A DNA stretch of 64,000 bases from CAZEAP01 sp964510315 (GTDB taxonomy: Bacteria; Planctomycetota; Brocadiia; SM23-32). Below, one piece after another: positions 34,922 through 43,839 of this stretch (positions are counted from its first letter, which is position 1; the number at the start of each line of letters is the position of its first letter). The notes beneath the pieces were generated by a model. It was not told where the DNA came from and searched no databases. It saw only the letters and a program-made list of their open reading frames with translations. A program made the position numbers and the translations under genes. Location: contig CAZEAP010000018.1 in assembly GCA_964510315.1 (NCBI GenBank), positions 12,168 to 76,167 of the forward strand. Direction: 5' to 3'.

Positions 34922-37240
34922 TCAGTCGAGGGAGTACTGTTCGATCTTGCGGCGGAGGGTGTTGCGGCTGACGCCCAGCTCCCGGGCGGTGCGGGTCTGC
35001 ACGCCGTCATTGGCCTCCAGCGCTTCGGCCACGAGGGCTTTCTCCACGCGGGACATCACCCGGTCGTAGAGGTCGGTCTGGAGGCCGCGCGATCTTTCGC
35101 GCATTTCCCGGACCAGCCGCCCGATCACCTCGTCGGGCGGGCCGATGGACTTCGGCGGAGCCTCTTTCTCCAGGTAGCTCCGGATGCTGACGGGCATAAG
35201 GTCCATGGAGATACCGCCTTCCTGGCTGAGCACGACCGCCCTTTCGATGCAGCTTTCCAGCTCCCGCACGTTACCCGGCCAGGGGTAGGCGGTGAGCGCC
35301 TCGAGGGCTTCCCGGGAAACGGCGGTGGCTTCCTTGCCGTACTGCCGGCCGTACTTGTCCAGGAAATGCTCCACCAGGAAGGGGATGTCCTCCCGGCGCT
35401 CCCGAAGCGGGGGAATGAAGATGGGTATAACATTGAGGCGGTAGTAGAGGTCCTCCCGGAACTCACCTTCCTCCATCAGTTGTTCCAGGTCCTGGTTGGT
35501 GGCGGCCACGACACGGACGTCCACCTCTATGGTCCGGTTGCCGCCGACCCGCTCGAACTGCCTTTCCTGGAGGACGCGGAGGAGCTTGACCTGCAGCTTC
35601 TCACTCATCGAGCCGACCTCGTCCAGGAAGACGGTGCCCCCGTCGGCCAGTTCGAACCTGCCCTTGCGGTCGGCGACGGCCCCCGTGAAGGCCCCCTTGA
35701 CGTGCCCGAAAAGCTCGCTCTCCAGCAGCCCCTCGGCCAGGGCGGCGCAGTTCACCTTAACGAACGGCCCTTCGGAACGGGAGCTGTTATAGTGCAGCAC
35801 ACCGGCGATCAGTTCCTTGCCGGTGCCGGTCTCGCCCCGGATCAGCACCGTGGCGTTGCTGTCGGCCACCCCGGAGGCGGTCGCCACCACGTCCTGCATC
35901 GGTCCGCTGGCCGCCACGATGTTGCCGAACTTGTACTTTCGGCGCAGGTCCTTGCGCAGGCGGAGGTTCTCCGCCACCAGCTCGTCGCGCTGGACCATGA
36001 CCTGCCGGTTGATCTTGATGGCCTGGGAGACGAGGGACGCGATGATCTCCAGCAGCCGCTTATCCCTGGCCAGGGTCTCGGGCCCGGCGTATTCACGGTC
36101 GACGCTCATGGCGCCTACCGTTTCGTCGTCGACCTTCAGCGGCACGCAGACGAAGGAGACTTTTCCCTCCTTCTTTTCGCGGGACCGGGCGCCGGTCCGG
36201 TCGAGGAACCGCGGGTCCTCGGTGATGTCGGCGACCGCCACGGGCCGGCCCTCCTGGACCACCTGGCCGGTGACCCCCTCCCCGATCTCGTACTCTCCCC
36301 GGGCCTTTTCGCTCTCGTCCAGGCCGTGCGCCGCGGCGATTCTCAGCCTGCCGGTGGCTCGGTCCAGCAGCACCAGCGTGCCCCGTTTCATCTTCAGCTC
36401 CCGGGCCAGGATACCCATTGTCTGCTCGAAGACCTTCTCCAGGTGGAGCGCGCTTCCCACGGCCTCGCTGACGTCCCTGAGCACGGCGATCTCCATCTCC
36501 TCGCGCGACTCGGGGGCGAACCGAACCCGCCCCCCACTGATGCGCAACCGCTGAGGGATGCCGATCTTGGAGGATCGGCGGCCTTCGGCCTTCCGCAGAG
36601 TAAAAGTGGGGTGGCCGTCCACCATGGTCAGCTCGATGACGACCTGGGTCACGTGCCGCAGCCCGGCCAGGAACTGCTCCGAATGTGCCTGCTTCTCCAA
36701 CACCCAGTATGCCAGCGTACCCAGGTCATAGAGCCGGGGACATACGCAGGTGAAGAAGTTAAGGGCCTCCTGCTGATCGCCCCACAGTTCGGCCATGCCG
36801 GTCAGGCTGTCGAAGACGTAGAACGCCTTCCGGTCCAGCTCGTCCTCCAGCCCTTCCAGCGCCCCCAGCACCTTGCCCGGGTCGCGGGCCTGGGCGACGC
36901 GCACCGCCCTTGCGGGGTCCGAGCGCCTGCCCTCTTCCGCATAGAAATCGCTGAAGACCCGGTCGCTGTTGCCTTTACCCGACGTGAAGCAGTCCACCAG
37001 CACGAAATTGCCCTCCTTCAGATCCTCGCGGTACTTCCGCAGGATTGCCTGGGGGGAGCGGTTGAAGCTGACGAAAACCATCGTTCCGTGCTCGGCCACC
37101 GCCCGGGCGTAGCGACTGATGAACATGTCCACCGGTCCGCCGGAGTCCACCTCCCAGACGACGTTGTCACCGCCCTGAAGGCCTCCCAGCAGCTTGTCCA
37201 CCGTCGCCACGCCGCTGCTCAGCGCGCTCTCTTCGCTCAT
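34922..37240 (-). CDS. Sigma-54-dependent transcriptional activator with N-terminal KaiC/RAD55-like domain and GAF domain
   Basis: 772 residues, normal at the back and unusual at the front. Residues 1-225 resemble a KaiC/RAD55-type RecA fold, but the P-loop position reads DSGGPVDM (32-39) without Lys-Ser/Thr; a Walker B-like FYVFDSL is at 140-146. Residues ~245-405 form a GAF sensor. Residues ~440-670 are the AAA+ domain with Walker A GETGTGKE (469-476) and the sigma-54 contact loop GAFTGA (516-521). A Fis-type helix-turn-helix (TARELGVSRNTLRRKI) ends the protein. There is no receiver domain, so it is probably a ligand sensor. Target: likely the downstream sigma-54 promoter. Confidence 0.92.
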   Translation of the reverse strand: MSEESALSSGVATVDKLLGGLQGGDNVVWEVDSGGPVDMFISRYARAVAEHGTMVFVSFNRSPQAILRKYREDLKEGNFVLVDCFTSGKGNSDRVFSDFYAEEGRRSDPARAVRVAQARDPGKVLGALEGLEDELDRKAFYVFDSLTGMAELWGDQQEALNFFTCVCPRLYDLGTLAYWVLEKQAHSEQFLAGLRHVTQVVIELTMVDGHPTFTLRKAEGRRSSKIGIPQRLRISGGRVRFAPESREEMEIAVLRDVSEAVGSALHLEKVFEQTMGILARELKMKRGTLVLLDRATGRLRIAAAHGLDESEKARGEYEIGEGVTGQVVQEGRPVAVADITEDPRFLDRTGARSREKKEGKVSFVCVPLKVDDETVGAMSVDREYAGPETLARDKRLLEIIASLVSQAIKINRQVMVQRDELVAENLRLRKDLRRKYKFGNIVAASGPMQDVVATASGVADSNATVLIRGETGTGKELIAGVLHYNSSRSEGPFVKVNCAALAEGLLESELFGHVKGAFTGAVADRKGRFELADGGTVFLDEVGSMSEKLQVKLLRVLQERQFERVGGNRTIEVDVRVVAATNQDLEQLMEEGEFREDLYYRLNVIPIFIPPLRERREDIPFLVEHFLDKYGRQYGKEATAVSREALEALTAYPWPGNVRELESCIERAVVLSQEGGISMDLMPVSIRSYLEKEAPPKSIGPPDEVIGRLVREMRERSRGLQTDLYDRVMSRVEKALVAEALEANDGVQTRTARELGVSRNTLRRKIEQYSLD

Positions 37241-37283
37241 CTGACCCGCCTCCGGCCGCTTGTGTTCACTTTGTCTGTTCAGT

Positions 37284-37312
37284 ATCTTACCAGGGGTTCA
37301 CCGACGGCACAA
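37284..37312 (-). promoter_or_regulatory. Candidate sigma-70 promoter for the activator gene
   Basis: Minus strand TTGTGC (37312-37307), a 17-bp spacer and TAAGAT (37289-37284), about 45 bases before the start. A repeated TGAACA lies just downstream and might be an operator. Confidence 0.45.
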
Positions 37313-37321
37313 GCAGCGGCG

Positions 37322-37351
37322 AAAAATCCCCCCGAGCCCGGTTCCCGGCTC
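37322..37351 (-). terminator. Possible terminator after purF
   Basis: Minus strand: GAGCC (37351-37347) and GGCTC (37338-37334) enclose a GC-rich loop, followed by a G-run and five T (37326-37322). The stem is short and the T-run is displaced, so this is weak. Confidence 0.3.
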
Positions 37352-37491
37352 CGGCGCGCCGCGGCCGGCGCATCTTGAAAGCAAGGACCGGGCGGCCAAA
37401 GCCATCAACGGCAGGTCGCACGCCGAGGGCGTAGGAGGCGCCAACTACGAGTACGCCGGTCGGCAACGGGAGCCGGACCGTGCCCTACAGC

Positions 37492-38907
37492 TTAGGAAGG
37501 TTGAGACTCCAGTGCGTGTTTCCCCATGCCCTCCTCCACCGGGACGGGGTAGTCCTCGGTGAAGCAGGCCAGGCAGTACTGGTCGGCGGGCTCCGGGAGG
37601 GCGTCCACCAGGCCTTCGACGGTCTGGTAGCCCAGGCTGTCGACCCCAATGAACTCCCCTATCTCCTCGACCGAGCGCTCAGCGGCGATCAGTTCGTCGG
37701 CGTGCTGGAAGTCAATCCCGTAGTAGCAGGGATGGCGGATGGGCGGCGAGCTGATGCGCAGGTGCACCTCCTTCGCCCCGGCTTCCCTCAGTGAGGCAAC
37801 CCGCGCCCGGCACGTGGTGCCCCGCACGATCGAGTCGTCCACCACGATGAGACGACGGCCCGCAACGGCGTCCGATATGACGTTCAGCTTTACCTTCACC
37901 TCGCCGCCCCGAGCCCCCGCCGCGGGCATGATGAACGTGCGCCCGACGTAGTGATTGCGGACGAACCCCATGTCCAGGGGGATGCCCGCCTCCCGGGAGT
38001 AGCCGAGGGCGGCCGAGTTGCCCGAGTCGGGGATGGGCATCACGCTGTCGGCCTCTCTGGGATGGGAAGCCGCCAGGTTGGCCCCCAGGCGAAGGCGAAC
38101 GTTGTGCACGACCTCGCCGAAGACCCGGCTGTCGGGACGGGCGAAGTATATGTACTCAAAAACGCAGAACGCATGTCTTTCGCACGCGCTGATCCGGGTG
38201 GAGTGCAGCCCGTCGGTGTCGATCTTGATGATCTCGCCCGGCCGGACATCGCGCACGTAGTCGGCCTCCAACAGGTCGAGTGCGCAGGTCTCGCTGGCCA
38301 CCACCCAGCCCTCATCACGACGTCCCAGACAGAGCGGTCGGAAGCCGAACGGGTCGCGGGCGGCGACCAGGCTGTCGGCGGTCATCAGCAGCACGGAGTA
38401 GGCCCCGCGCACCCGCCGCAGGGCGGAGGCCAGCGGGTCGGGGCGGCCGGCGTTCTCCGGATCGGCCAGCAGGTGGACGAACAGTTCGCTGTCGGTGGAG
38501 GTCTGGAAGATCGAGCCCCTGGCCTCGTAGGACGCCCGGAGGGTTCGGGCGTTGGTGAGGTTGCCGTTGTGGGCGACGGCCACGATGCCCCGGGAGTACT
38601 CGATCACCAGCGGCTGAATATTCTGGACCCGGCCGGAGCCGGTGGTGGAATATCGCACGTGGCCGACCGCCAGATGCCCGGGCAGTTCCTCCAGATCAGC
38701 CGGCGCGACTGCTTCCGAAAGAAGCCCCAGGCCCTTTTTGCTTTGTATACGGGAGCCGTCGGCGGCGATGATCCCCGCGGATTCCTGTCCCCGATGCTGC
38801 AGTGAGTACAGCCCGAGATAAACCATTCGGGCCGCCTCAGCCGGTCCGTAGACTCCGACGATGCCGCAGTTTTCCCGGGGCCCTCCCGGTTGGTGCCCGT
38901 TGACCAC
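37492..38907 (-). CDS. purF: Amidophosphoribosyltransferase
   Basis: 471 residues; commits PRPP and glutamine to purine synthesis as 5-phosphoribosylamine. The nucleophile Cys14 (ENCGIVGVYG) lies after a 13-residue stretch, so a propeptide must be removed to expose it, as in the Bacillus-type enzyme. Cysteines in HAFCVFEYIYFARPDS, GTTCRARV and DQYCLACF match the 4Fe-4S ligands of that type. The PRPP loop is LIVVDDSIVRGTT. The GTG at 38907 has AAGGGGGGAA upstream. It lies 28 bp behind dapF on the same strand. Confidence 0.97.
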   Translation of the reverse strand: MVNGHQPGGPRENCGIVGVYGPAEAARMVYLGLYSLQHRGQESAGIIAADGSRIQSKKGLGLLSEAVAPADLEELPGHLAVGHVRYSTTGSGRVQNIQPLVIEYSRGIVAVAHNGNLTNARTLRASYEARGSIFQTSTDSELFVHLLADPENAGRPDPLASALRRVRGAYSVLLMTADSLVAARDPFGFRPLCLGRRDEGWVVASETCALDLLEADYVRDVRPGEIIKIDTDGLHSTRISACERHAFCVFEYIYFARPDSRVFGEVVHNVRLRLGANLAASHPREADSVMPIPDSGNSAALGYSREAGIPLDMGFVRNHYVGRTFIMPAAGARGGEVKVKLNVISDAVAGRRLIVVDDSIVRGTTCRARVASLREAGAKEVHLRISSPPIRHPCYYGIDFQHADELIAAERSVEEIGEFIGVDSLGYQTVEGLVDALPEPADQYCLACFTEDYPVPVEEGMGKHALESQPS

Positions 38908-38935
38908 GGTTCCCCCCTTCAGGTGCGTCGAATCC

Positions 38936-39736
38936 TCAGAGCAACGTGCCTTCGTAGATGAACTCGGCCTCCCCGCACAGCCGCACGTCCACGGCCCTCC
39001 CGGCTTCCATGCGGAAATCTATGGTAAGCTCTCCACCGCGGGTCTCAACCCGGACCGGAGGCGCCTTGAGCAGGCCGCGCTCGCAGGCAACCACGGCGGA
39101 AGCGATGGCACCGGTGCCGCACGCCATCGTTTCGTCCTCCACCCCCCTTTCGTAGGTTCTCAGCCGGAGCTGGTTCCCGCCGGCGTGCTCGACGAAATCC
39201 ACGTTCGTCCCGCGCGGCTGGAATGTTTCATGGTGCCTCACCGCCCGTCCCACCAGCACCACCGGGGCTGCGTCCAGATCGTTGGTGAAGATGATGGCAT
39301 GGGGCACGCCAGCCTCGATGGGATGCACCTTCCAGGCCGTCCCCTCCGCCTGCAGAGCCAGCTCCTCGCCCACCGGTCCGGCGTCATTCAGGCCGATGCA
39401 GACTCTCTCGTCCTCGACTTCGGCGCTTACCACGCCGGCCATGGTTTCCATCCGCATTGAGGACGGAGCTATCTGGCGGGCGCAGGCCAGGCGAGCGGCG
39501 CAGCGGGCGCCGTTGCCACACATCTGCGGCTCCGACCCGTCGGCGTTGATAATCCTCATGCGGAAGTCGGCCTTCTCGCTCGGTTCGATCAGCAGCAGGC
39601 CGTCCGCCCCGACCGCCGTGCGCCGGGGGCAGTTGGCACGGGCGAACTCGGCGGGTTGCTCGACGACGCCCCGGCGATTGTCCACGACGATGAAGTCGTT
39701 GCCCGAACCGCTCATCTTTACGAACTCTACACTCAT
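38936..39736 (-). CDS. dapF: Diaminopimelate epimerase
   Basis: 266 residues. It interconverts LL- and meso-diaminopimelate for lysine and peptidoglycan synthesis. The two catalytic cysteines are in PQMCGNGARC and TMACGTGA, and the protein opens with the family motif KMSGSGNDF. Length is normal. It sits between gdh and purF on the minus strand with its own promoter candidate at 39767. The presence of dapF implies meso-DAP peptidoglycan. Confidence 0.97.
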   Translation of the reverse strand: MSVEFVKMSGSGNDFIVVDNRRGVVEQPAEFARANCPRRTAVGADGLLLIEPSEKADFRMRIINADGSEPQMCGNGARCAARLACARQIAPSSMRMETMAGVVSAEVEDERVCIGLNDAGPVGEELALQAEGTAWKVHPIEAGVPHAIIFTNDLDAAPVVLVGRAVRHHETFQPRGTNVDFVEHAGGNQLRLRTYERGVEDETMACGTGAIASAVVACERGLLKAPPVRVETRGGELTIDFRMEAGRAVDVRLCGEAEFIYEGTLL

Positions 39737-39766
39737 CTCGGTCTCCCCTTGTCTGTGACTCCTTCC

Positions 39767-39795
39767 AGCCTACGAGAGCCGCTTCGGGCCGTCAA
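39767..39795 (-). promoter_or_regulatory. Candidate promoter for dapF-purF
   Basis: Minus strand TTGACG (39795-39790), a 17-bp spacer and TAGGCT (39772-39767), about 30 bases before dapF. Confidence 0.5.
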
Positions 39796-39876
39796 AAGCA
39801 CGGTCTGCTTCCCCGAGGTACAGAGAAGCGCCCGCGGCCGGCTGCGACCCGGTGTCCGCGGGCGTGGAACGAGTCT

Positions 39877-41124
39877 TCAGACCCAACCGCGCAGCTTCAT
39901 CGCTTCGGCTACCCGCCGCACTGCCACCACGTAGGCGGCCTTGCGCATGTCGATGTCCCGTTCCCGGGAGGTGTGCAGGACCGAGTGGTAGGCGGTGGTC
40001 ATCTTCTCGTCCAGTCGCTCGTGGACTTCTCTTTCGCTCCAGTAGTACATGTAGAAATTCTGGACCATCTCGAAATAAGAGACGGTCACTCCGCCGGCGT
40101 TGCAGAGGAAATCCGGAAGCACGTGGACGTCGTTCTCGTAGAGTATCCCGTCGGCCTCGGGAGTGGTGGGCCCGTTGGCCAGTTCGGCGACGATCTTCGC
40201 CTTGACCTTTGGGGCATTCTCGCCGGTGATTACGTTCTCCAGAGCGGCAGGGATCAGCACATCGACGTCCAGTTCCAGCAGATCTTCGTTGGAGAGGCGA
40301 TCGGAGCCGGGAAAGCCCACGACCGAAGAGGTCTGCCGCTTGTGCTCGGCCACCTCGTCGGGGTCGAGGCCACTGCTCTGGACGATGCCGCCCTGGCTGT
40401 CGCTGACGGCCACGATGTTGCACCCGTACAGGGAGTCGCCGAGAAGTGCAGCGTAATAGCCGGCGTTCCCGTAGCCCTGTATGGCGACGTTGGCCCCTCT
40501 GAGGTCCACTCCGCAGTGGTCGGCGGCCTCGCGGATAACGAACCAGCCTCCGCGGGCTGTGGCGTCCCCCCGCCCCGCCGATCCGCCCACCGGCAAGGGC
40601 TTCCCGGTGATGACGCCGAACTGGTTTTCCTGCCGGATCGTGCTGTATTCGTCCATCATCCACGCCATCACCTGGGGGTTGGTGTAGACATCGGGCGCAG
40701 GAATATCGGTCCGGGGTCCGATGAACCGGGCGATGGCCCGGATGTAAGCCCGGCTGACCCGTTCCAGCTCACCGTCGGACATCTCCTTCGGGTTGCAGAT
40801 GACCCCGCCCTTGCCGCCGCCGAGGGGCACGTCCACGACGGCGCACTTCCAGGTCATCCAGGCGGCCAACGCCTGGACCGTCTCGACGGTCTCGTCGGGG
40901 TGGAAACGGATGCCGCCCTTTGTGGGCCCCCGGGCGTCGTTGTACTGCACTCGGAAGCCTTCAAAGACGCGCACACTGCCGTCGTCCATCCGCACGGGCA
41001 GCGTAACCCGGATGTCGCGCATCGGAGAGCGGAGCATCTGGTGAATGCTCGGCTCCAGTTCCAGAATCTCGGCACACCCATCGACCTGCTGCTGCACTAC
41101 CGCAAACGGGTTAAACTCTGCCAT
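39877..41124 (-). CDS. gdhA: Glutamate dehydrogenase (Glu/Leu/Phe/Val dehydrogenase family)
   Basis: 415 residues. The substrate-binding KGGIRFHPDE and the catalytic Lys in VDVPLGGGKGGV are clear, as is the Rossmann loop IQGYGNAGYY of the NAD(P)-binding domain. Size and motifs fit the hexameric glutamate dehydrogenases that link 2-oxoglutarate, ammonia and glutamate. Coenzyme preference was not resolved. The ATG at 41124 (family start MAEFNPFAVV) is chosen over a longer frame that contains the promoter. A leader of about 120 bases follows that promoter. Confidence 0.93.
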   Translation of the reverse strand: MAEFNPFAVVQQQVDGCAEILELEPSIHQMLRSPMRDIRVTLPVRMDDGSVRVFEGFRVQYNDARGPTKGGIRFHPDETVETVQALAAWMTWKCAVVDVPLGGGKGGVICNPKEMSDGELERVSRAYIRAIARFIGPRTDIPAPDVYTNPQVMAWMMDEYSTIRQENQFGVITGKPLPVGGSAGRGDATARGGWFVIREAADHCGVDLRGANVAIQGYGNAGYYAALLGDSLYGCNIVAVSDSQGGIVQSSGLDPDEVAEHKRQTSSVVGFPGSDRLSNEDLLELDVDVLIPAALENVITGENAPKVKAKIVAELANGPTTPEADGILYENDVHVLPDFLCNAGGVTVSYFEMVQNFYMYYWSEREVHERLDEKMTTAYHSVLHTSRERDIDMRKAAYVVAVRRVAEAMKLRGWV

Positions 41125-41254
41125 CCTCTTGCTCCATCGCTGGGGGCGCTGTACCTGCCAACCCGGCAGGCCGGCTGTAACTCGTGGATGGGGCGACCCG
41201 GCAGCTTCGGCGAGAGACCGAATCAAAGACCGCGGCCGCAGTTTGAACGGCGGG

Positions 41255-41283
41255 ACTATAGCATCATCGCGGCTGCCTGGCAA
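41255..41283 (-). promoter_or_regulatory. Sigma-70 promoter for gdhA
   Basis: Minus strand TTGCCA (41283-41278), a 17-bp spacer ending in TGC, and TATAGT (41260-41255). The extended -10 and the good -35 make this one of the better promoters in the window. Confidence 0.7.
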
Positions 41284-41434
41284 GAGGAAAGGCAGCCTCG
41301 TGCTTGCGGCCCGACCGGCAGATTCTCCCCCGCTGGCCGGGGCGGATCGACGCTCACAAGCCCTCTGGTGGCCAGCGATCGGGACAAGTCCTGGAGTGCC
41401 GGGACAGATGGATAAGGCCGCCCCCTCCGAAACT

Positions 41435-41463
41435 TTGACGCAGCGAGGCGCTAAGATTAGAAT
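41435..41463 (+). promoter_or_regulatory. Sigma-70 promoter for the MoxR operon
   Basis: TTGACG at 41435-41440, exactly 17 bp, then TAGAAT at 41458-41463, about 40 bases before the MoxR start. It is divergent from the gdhA promoter, 150 bp away. The gap 41125-41502 otherwise contains the gdhA leader. Confidence 0.7.
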
Positions 41464-41502
41464 GGAAAGTAAGGTATGGAACGCGCCCGTGAGGAGCTAC
41501 AC

Positions 41503-42471
41503 ATGCGAAAGACGAAGGCTGAGAGTCAACTGGAGATACCCCAGGATTCCATTCAGGCCCTGATCGACGAGATCGAAAAGGTCTACATCGGAGAACGCGA
41601 CCGCGTCGAGCTGGCCCTGGTGGCACTGCTGGCGGGCGGACACCTCATCATAGAGGACGTGCCCGGCGTGGGGAAGACAGTGCTGGCGCACACGATCGCC
41701 CTGGCACTGGACTGCGAGTTTCGCCGCATCCAGTTCACACCGGACCTGCTGCCGGCCGATCTGATTGGCGTCAACATCTACGATGAACAGAAGTCCCGGT
41801 TTGTCTTCAAACGGGGACCGCTGTTCGCGAACATCATTCTGGCCGACGAGATCAACCGCACCACTCCAAAGACCCAGAGCTGCCTGCTGGAAGCGATGAA
41901 CGAGAGCCAGATCACCGTGGACGGCGTGGTGCATCCACTGCCCCAGCCGTTTTGCGTGCTGGCGACCCAGAACCCTTTCGAGTTTGAGGGCACCTATCCC
42001 CTGCCTGAATCCCAGCTTGACCGATTCTTCTTGCGCATGAACCTGGGTTATCCTACTACCGAGCAGGGCAAGGAGATCATCGTCTCCCAGCGCGTCAGGC
42101 ACCCGCTGGAGAACGTCGAGTCCGTGCTGCGGGCGCCGGAGGTGCAGAAACTGCAGAAGACCGTGCGGCGGATCCACGTCTCCGATCAGGTCCTGCAATA
42201 TGCCATGGACCTGGTGGAGGCCAGTCGCAACCACGAGGCCGTGATCCGGGGGGTGAGCCCGAGGGGCGCCATTCACCTCTACCGAGCCGCTCAAGCCCTA
42301 TCGCTCCTGCGGGGCAGACAGTACGTCGAACCCGACGACCTGAAGGAACTGGCTGGACCTGTGCTGTCCCACAGGATGCGCCTGCATCGGCCCACCGGCA
42401 GTCAGGACAGTTTCCAGGAGGCCGAGCGCGTGATCCGCGAACTCCTGGAAGAGATACCGGTTCCTCTATGA
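41503..42471 (+). CDS. MoxR family AAA+ ATPase
   Basis: 322 residues. Walker A is DVPGVGKTVLA, Walker B IILADEINR, with the sensor region VLATQNPFEFEGTYPLPE, all typical of MoxR ATPases. They act as chaperones for maturation of envelope or enzyme complexes, usually with DUF58 and transglutaminase partners, as here. The ATG at 41503 with GAGGAGC five bases upstream is preferred over one at 41476, which lacks a ribosome site. It is first in a three-gene operon. Confidence 0.93.
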   Translation: MRKTKAESQLEIPQDSIQALIDEIEKVYIGERDRVELALVALLAGGHLIIEDVPGVGKTVLAHTIALALDCEFRRIQFTPDLLPADLIGVNIYDEQKSRFVFKRGPLFANIILADEINRTTPKTQSCLLEAMNESQITVDGVVHPLPQPFCVLATQNPFEFEGTYPLPESQLDRFFLRMNLGYPTTEQGKEIIVSQRVRHPLENVESVLRAPEVQKLQKTVRRIHVSDQVLQYAMDLVEASRNHEAVIRGVSPRGAIHLYRAAQALSLLRGRQYVEPDDLKELAGPVLSHRMRLHRPTGSQDSFQEAERVIRELLEEIPVPL

Positions 42472-42498
42472 CGCCCCGAGAGTGCGGGTGGTCGCCCG

Positions 42499-43839
42499 AT
42501 GGCCACAAAACGGGACAATCGCCGTTCGAAGCTGGTAGAGGCCGCCCGTTTCGTCGGGTTTAACGGCTGGATTGTAGCTCTGCTTGGAGTGCCGGTCGCG
42601 TTTCTGATGAAGAGCTGGGCGACGTTGGTGCTGTGCCTGCTGGTCTTCCTGGTCTGGCAGGTCGTCTCGGTCCTTGTCACCGGGTTGTACCGGGCGCGCC
42701 GCAGTGGGACGCGCACCCGGCTGCGCTGTCGCATCAGCCGATGGGGAGGAGTTTACTGCGGGATCGCCCTGCTCTTCTGCCTCCTCTCGGTTCAGTGGGG
42801 CGTCAATCTCTTTTCGCTGGCCGCCGCGTTCCTCGTCGGGGGCTTTCTCACCTCGCTGCTCCTCGCGCTCCTGTCCCTTACCCGGCTGGGAGCTGAGTGG
42901 CAGCTTCCCGACCACGTCTTCGCCGGTGAGTCCTTCCCGGCCGCCCTCACCGTGAGCAACCAGAGACGCTGGCTGGGGAGCTTCGGCCTGCATGTCACCA
43001 GCGCCGGCGTCGACGGCACCCCACCGCACGGCGTGCATCGCATACGGCGCCTGCCCCCGGGGGAGGAACGCTCGGTCGCTCTGCGCGAAAGTCTCCCGGA
43101 GCGTGGTCGGCACCGATTGCCGCCGGTGATGATGCGTAGCGGCTATCCGTTCGGCCTGACCGAAGCCAGGCTGGTGGCTCAGTGGAACGAAGAAGTAATC
43201 GTGCTGCCGAGGCTGGGGCGGATCCACGAGGAAGCGCTGGTCCGGGAAAAAGGCAGCGAGGCCCGGTGGATGCTCCAGGTGCGCCGAAAAGAGCAACAGG
43301 GGGAGTTCCGCTCACTGCGTGAGTACCAGCCCGGGGACGACCCCCGCTTCATCCACTGGAGCACCAGCGCGCGCCTGCACAAGCTCTACGTGCGGGAGTT
43401 CGAGCAGCGGGAGATGCGCAGCGTCCTGATCCTGCTGGACACCAAACCCCCGGCGGGCTCGCCCGGCGAGCTGCAAGCCTGGGAGGAACGCTTCGAGACG
43501 GCGGTCAGCTTTGCCGCCACCTTCGGTAGTCTGCTGACCCGGCGGAACATTTTCTTTGCTTTCGCCTCCTATTGCCCCCGGCTGGTAAGGCTGCCCTACC
43601 GGAGCGGCCGAAGCCACCTTTTCGAGTTCCTGGAGGAGTTGTCGGTTGCCGCCCCTTCCGACGAACATTCCTGCCGGGACCTGCTCGGGCGAATCGCCGA
43701 CGGGGACGAAGTGGACGGCGGCGTCTGCCTCGTCACGCCCGGCCCGCAGAGCACAAGTGTCGCGTCGTTGGACGCGCCTCACGTCACGATAGACGTCAGC
43801 CATCCGGACTTCGATGAGATCTTCAGCACCGGCGTTTGA
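42499..43839 (+). CDS. DUF58 domain-containing membrane protein
   Basis: 446 residues. Two or three membrane helices lie in the first ~125 residues. The DUF58 motif YQPGDDPRFIHWSTSARLHK follows near residue 275, and the end resembles a VWA-like fold. DUF58 proteins work with MoxR ATPases; the biochemical role is not firmly known. It starts 27 bp after moxR, and its last 26 bases overlap the transglutaminase gene, so the three are translationally close. Confidence 0.88.
   Translation: MATKRDNRRSKLVEAARFVGFNGWIVALLGVPVAFLMKSWATLVLCLLVFLVWQVVSVLVTGLYRARRSGTRTRLRCRISRWGGVYCGIALLFCLLSVQWGVNLFSLAAAFLVGGFLTSLLLALLSLTRLGAEWQLPDHVFAGESFPAALTVSNQRRWLGSFGLHVTSAGVDGTPPHGVHRIRRLPPGEERSVALRESLPERGRHRLPPVMMRSGYPFGLTEARLVAQWNEEVIVLPRLGRIHEEALVREKGSEARWMLQVRRKEQQGEFRSLREYQPGDDPRFIHWSTSARLHKLYVREFEQREMRSVLILLDTKPPAGSPGELQAWEERFETAVSFAATFGSLLTRRNIFFAFASYCPRLVRLPYRSGRSHLFEFLEELSVAAPSDEHSCRDLLGRIADGDEVDGGVCLVTPGPQSTSVASLDAPHVTIDVSHPDFDEIFSTGV

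Noticed and set aside
34805..37378. An 857-codon open frame antisense to the sigma-54 activator.
   Set aside because: Same shadow effect; composition is low in hydrophobic cores and no motif is present.
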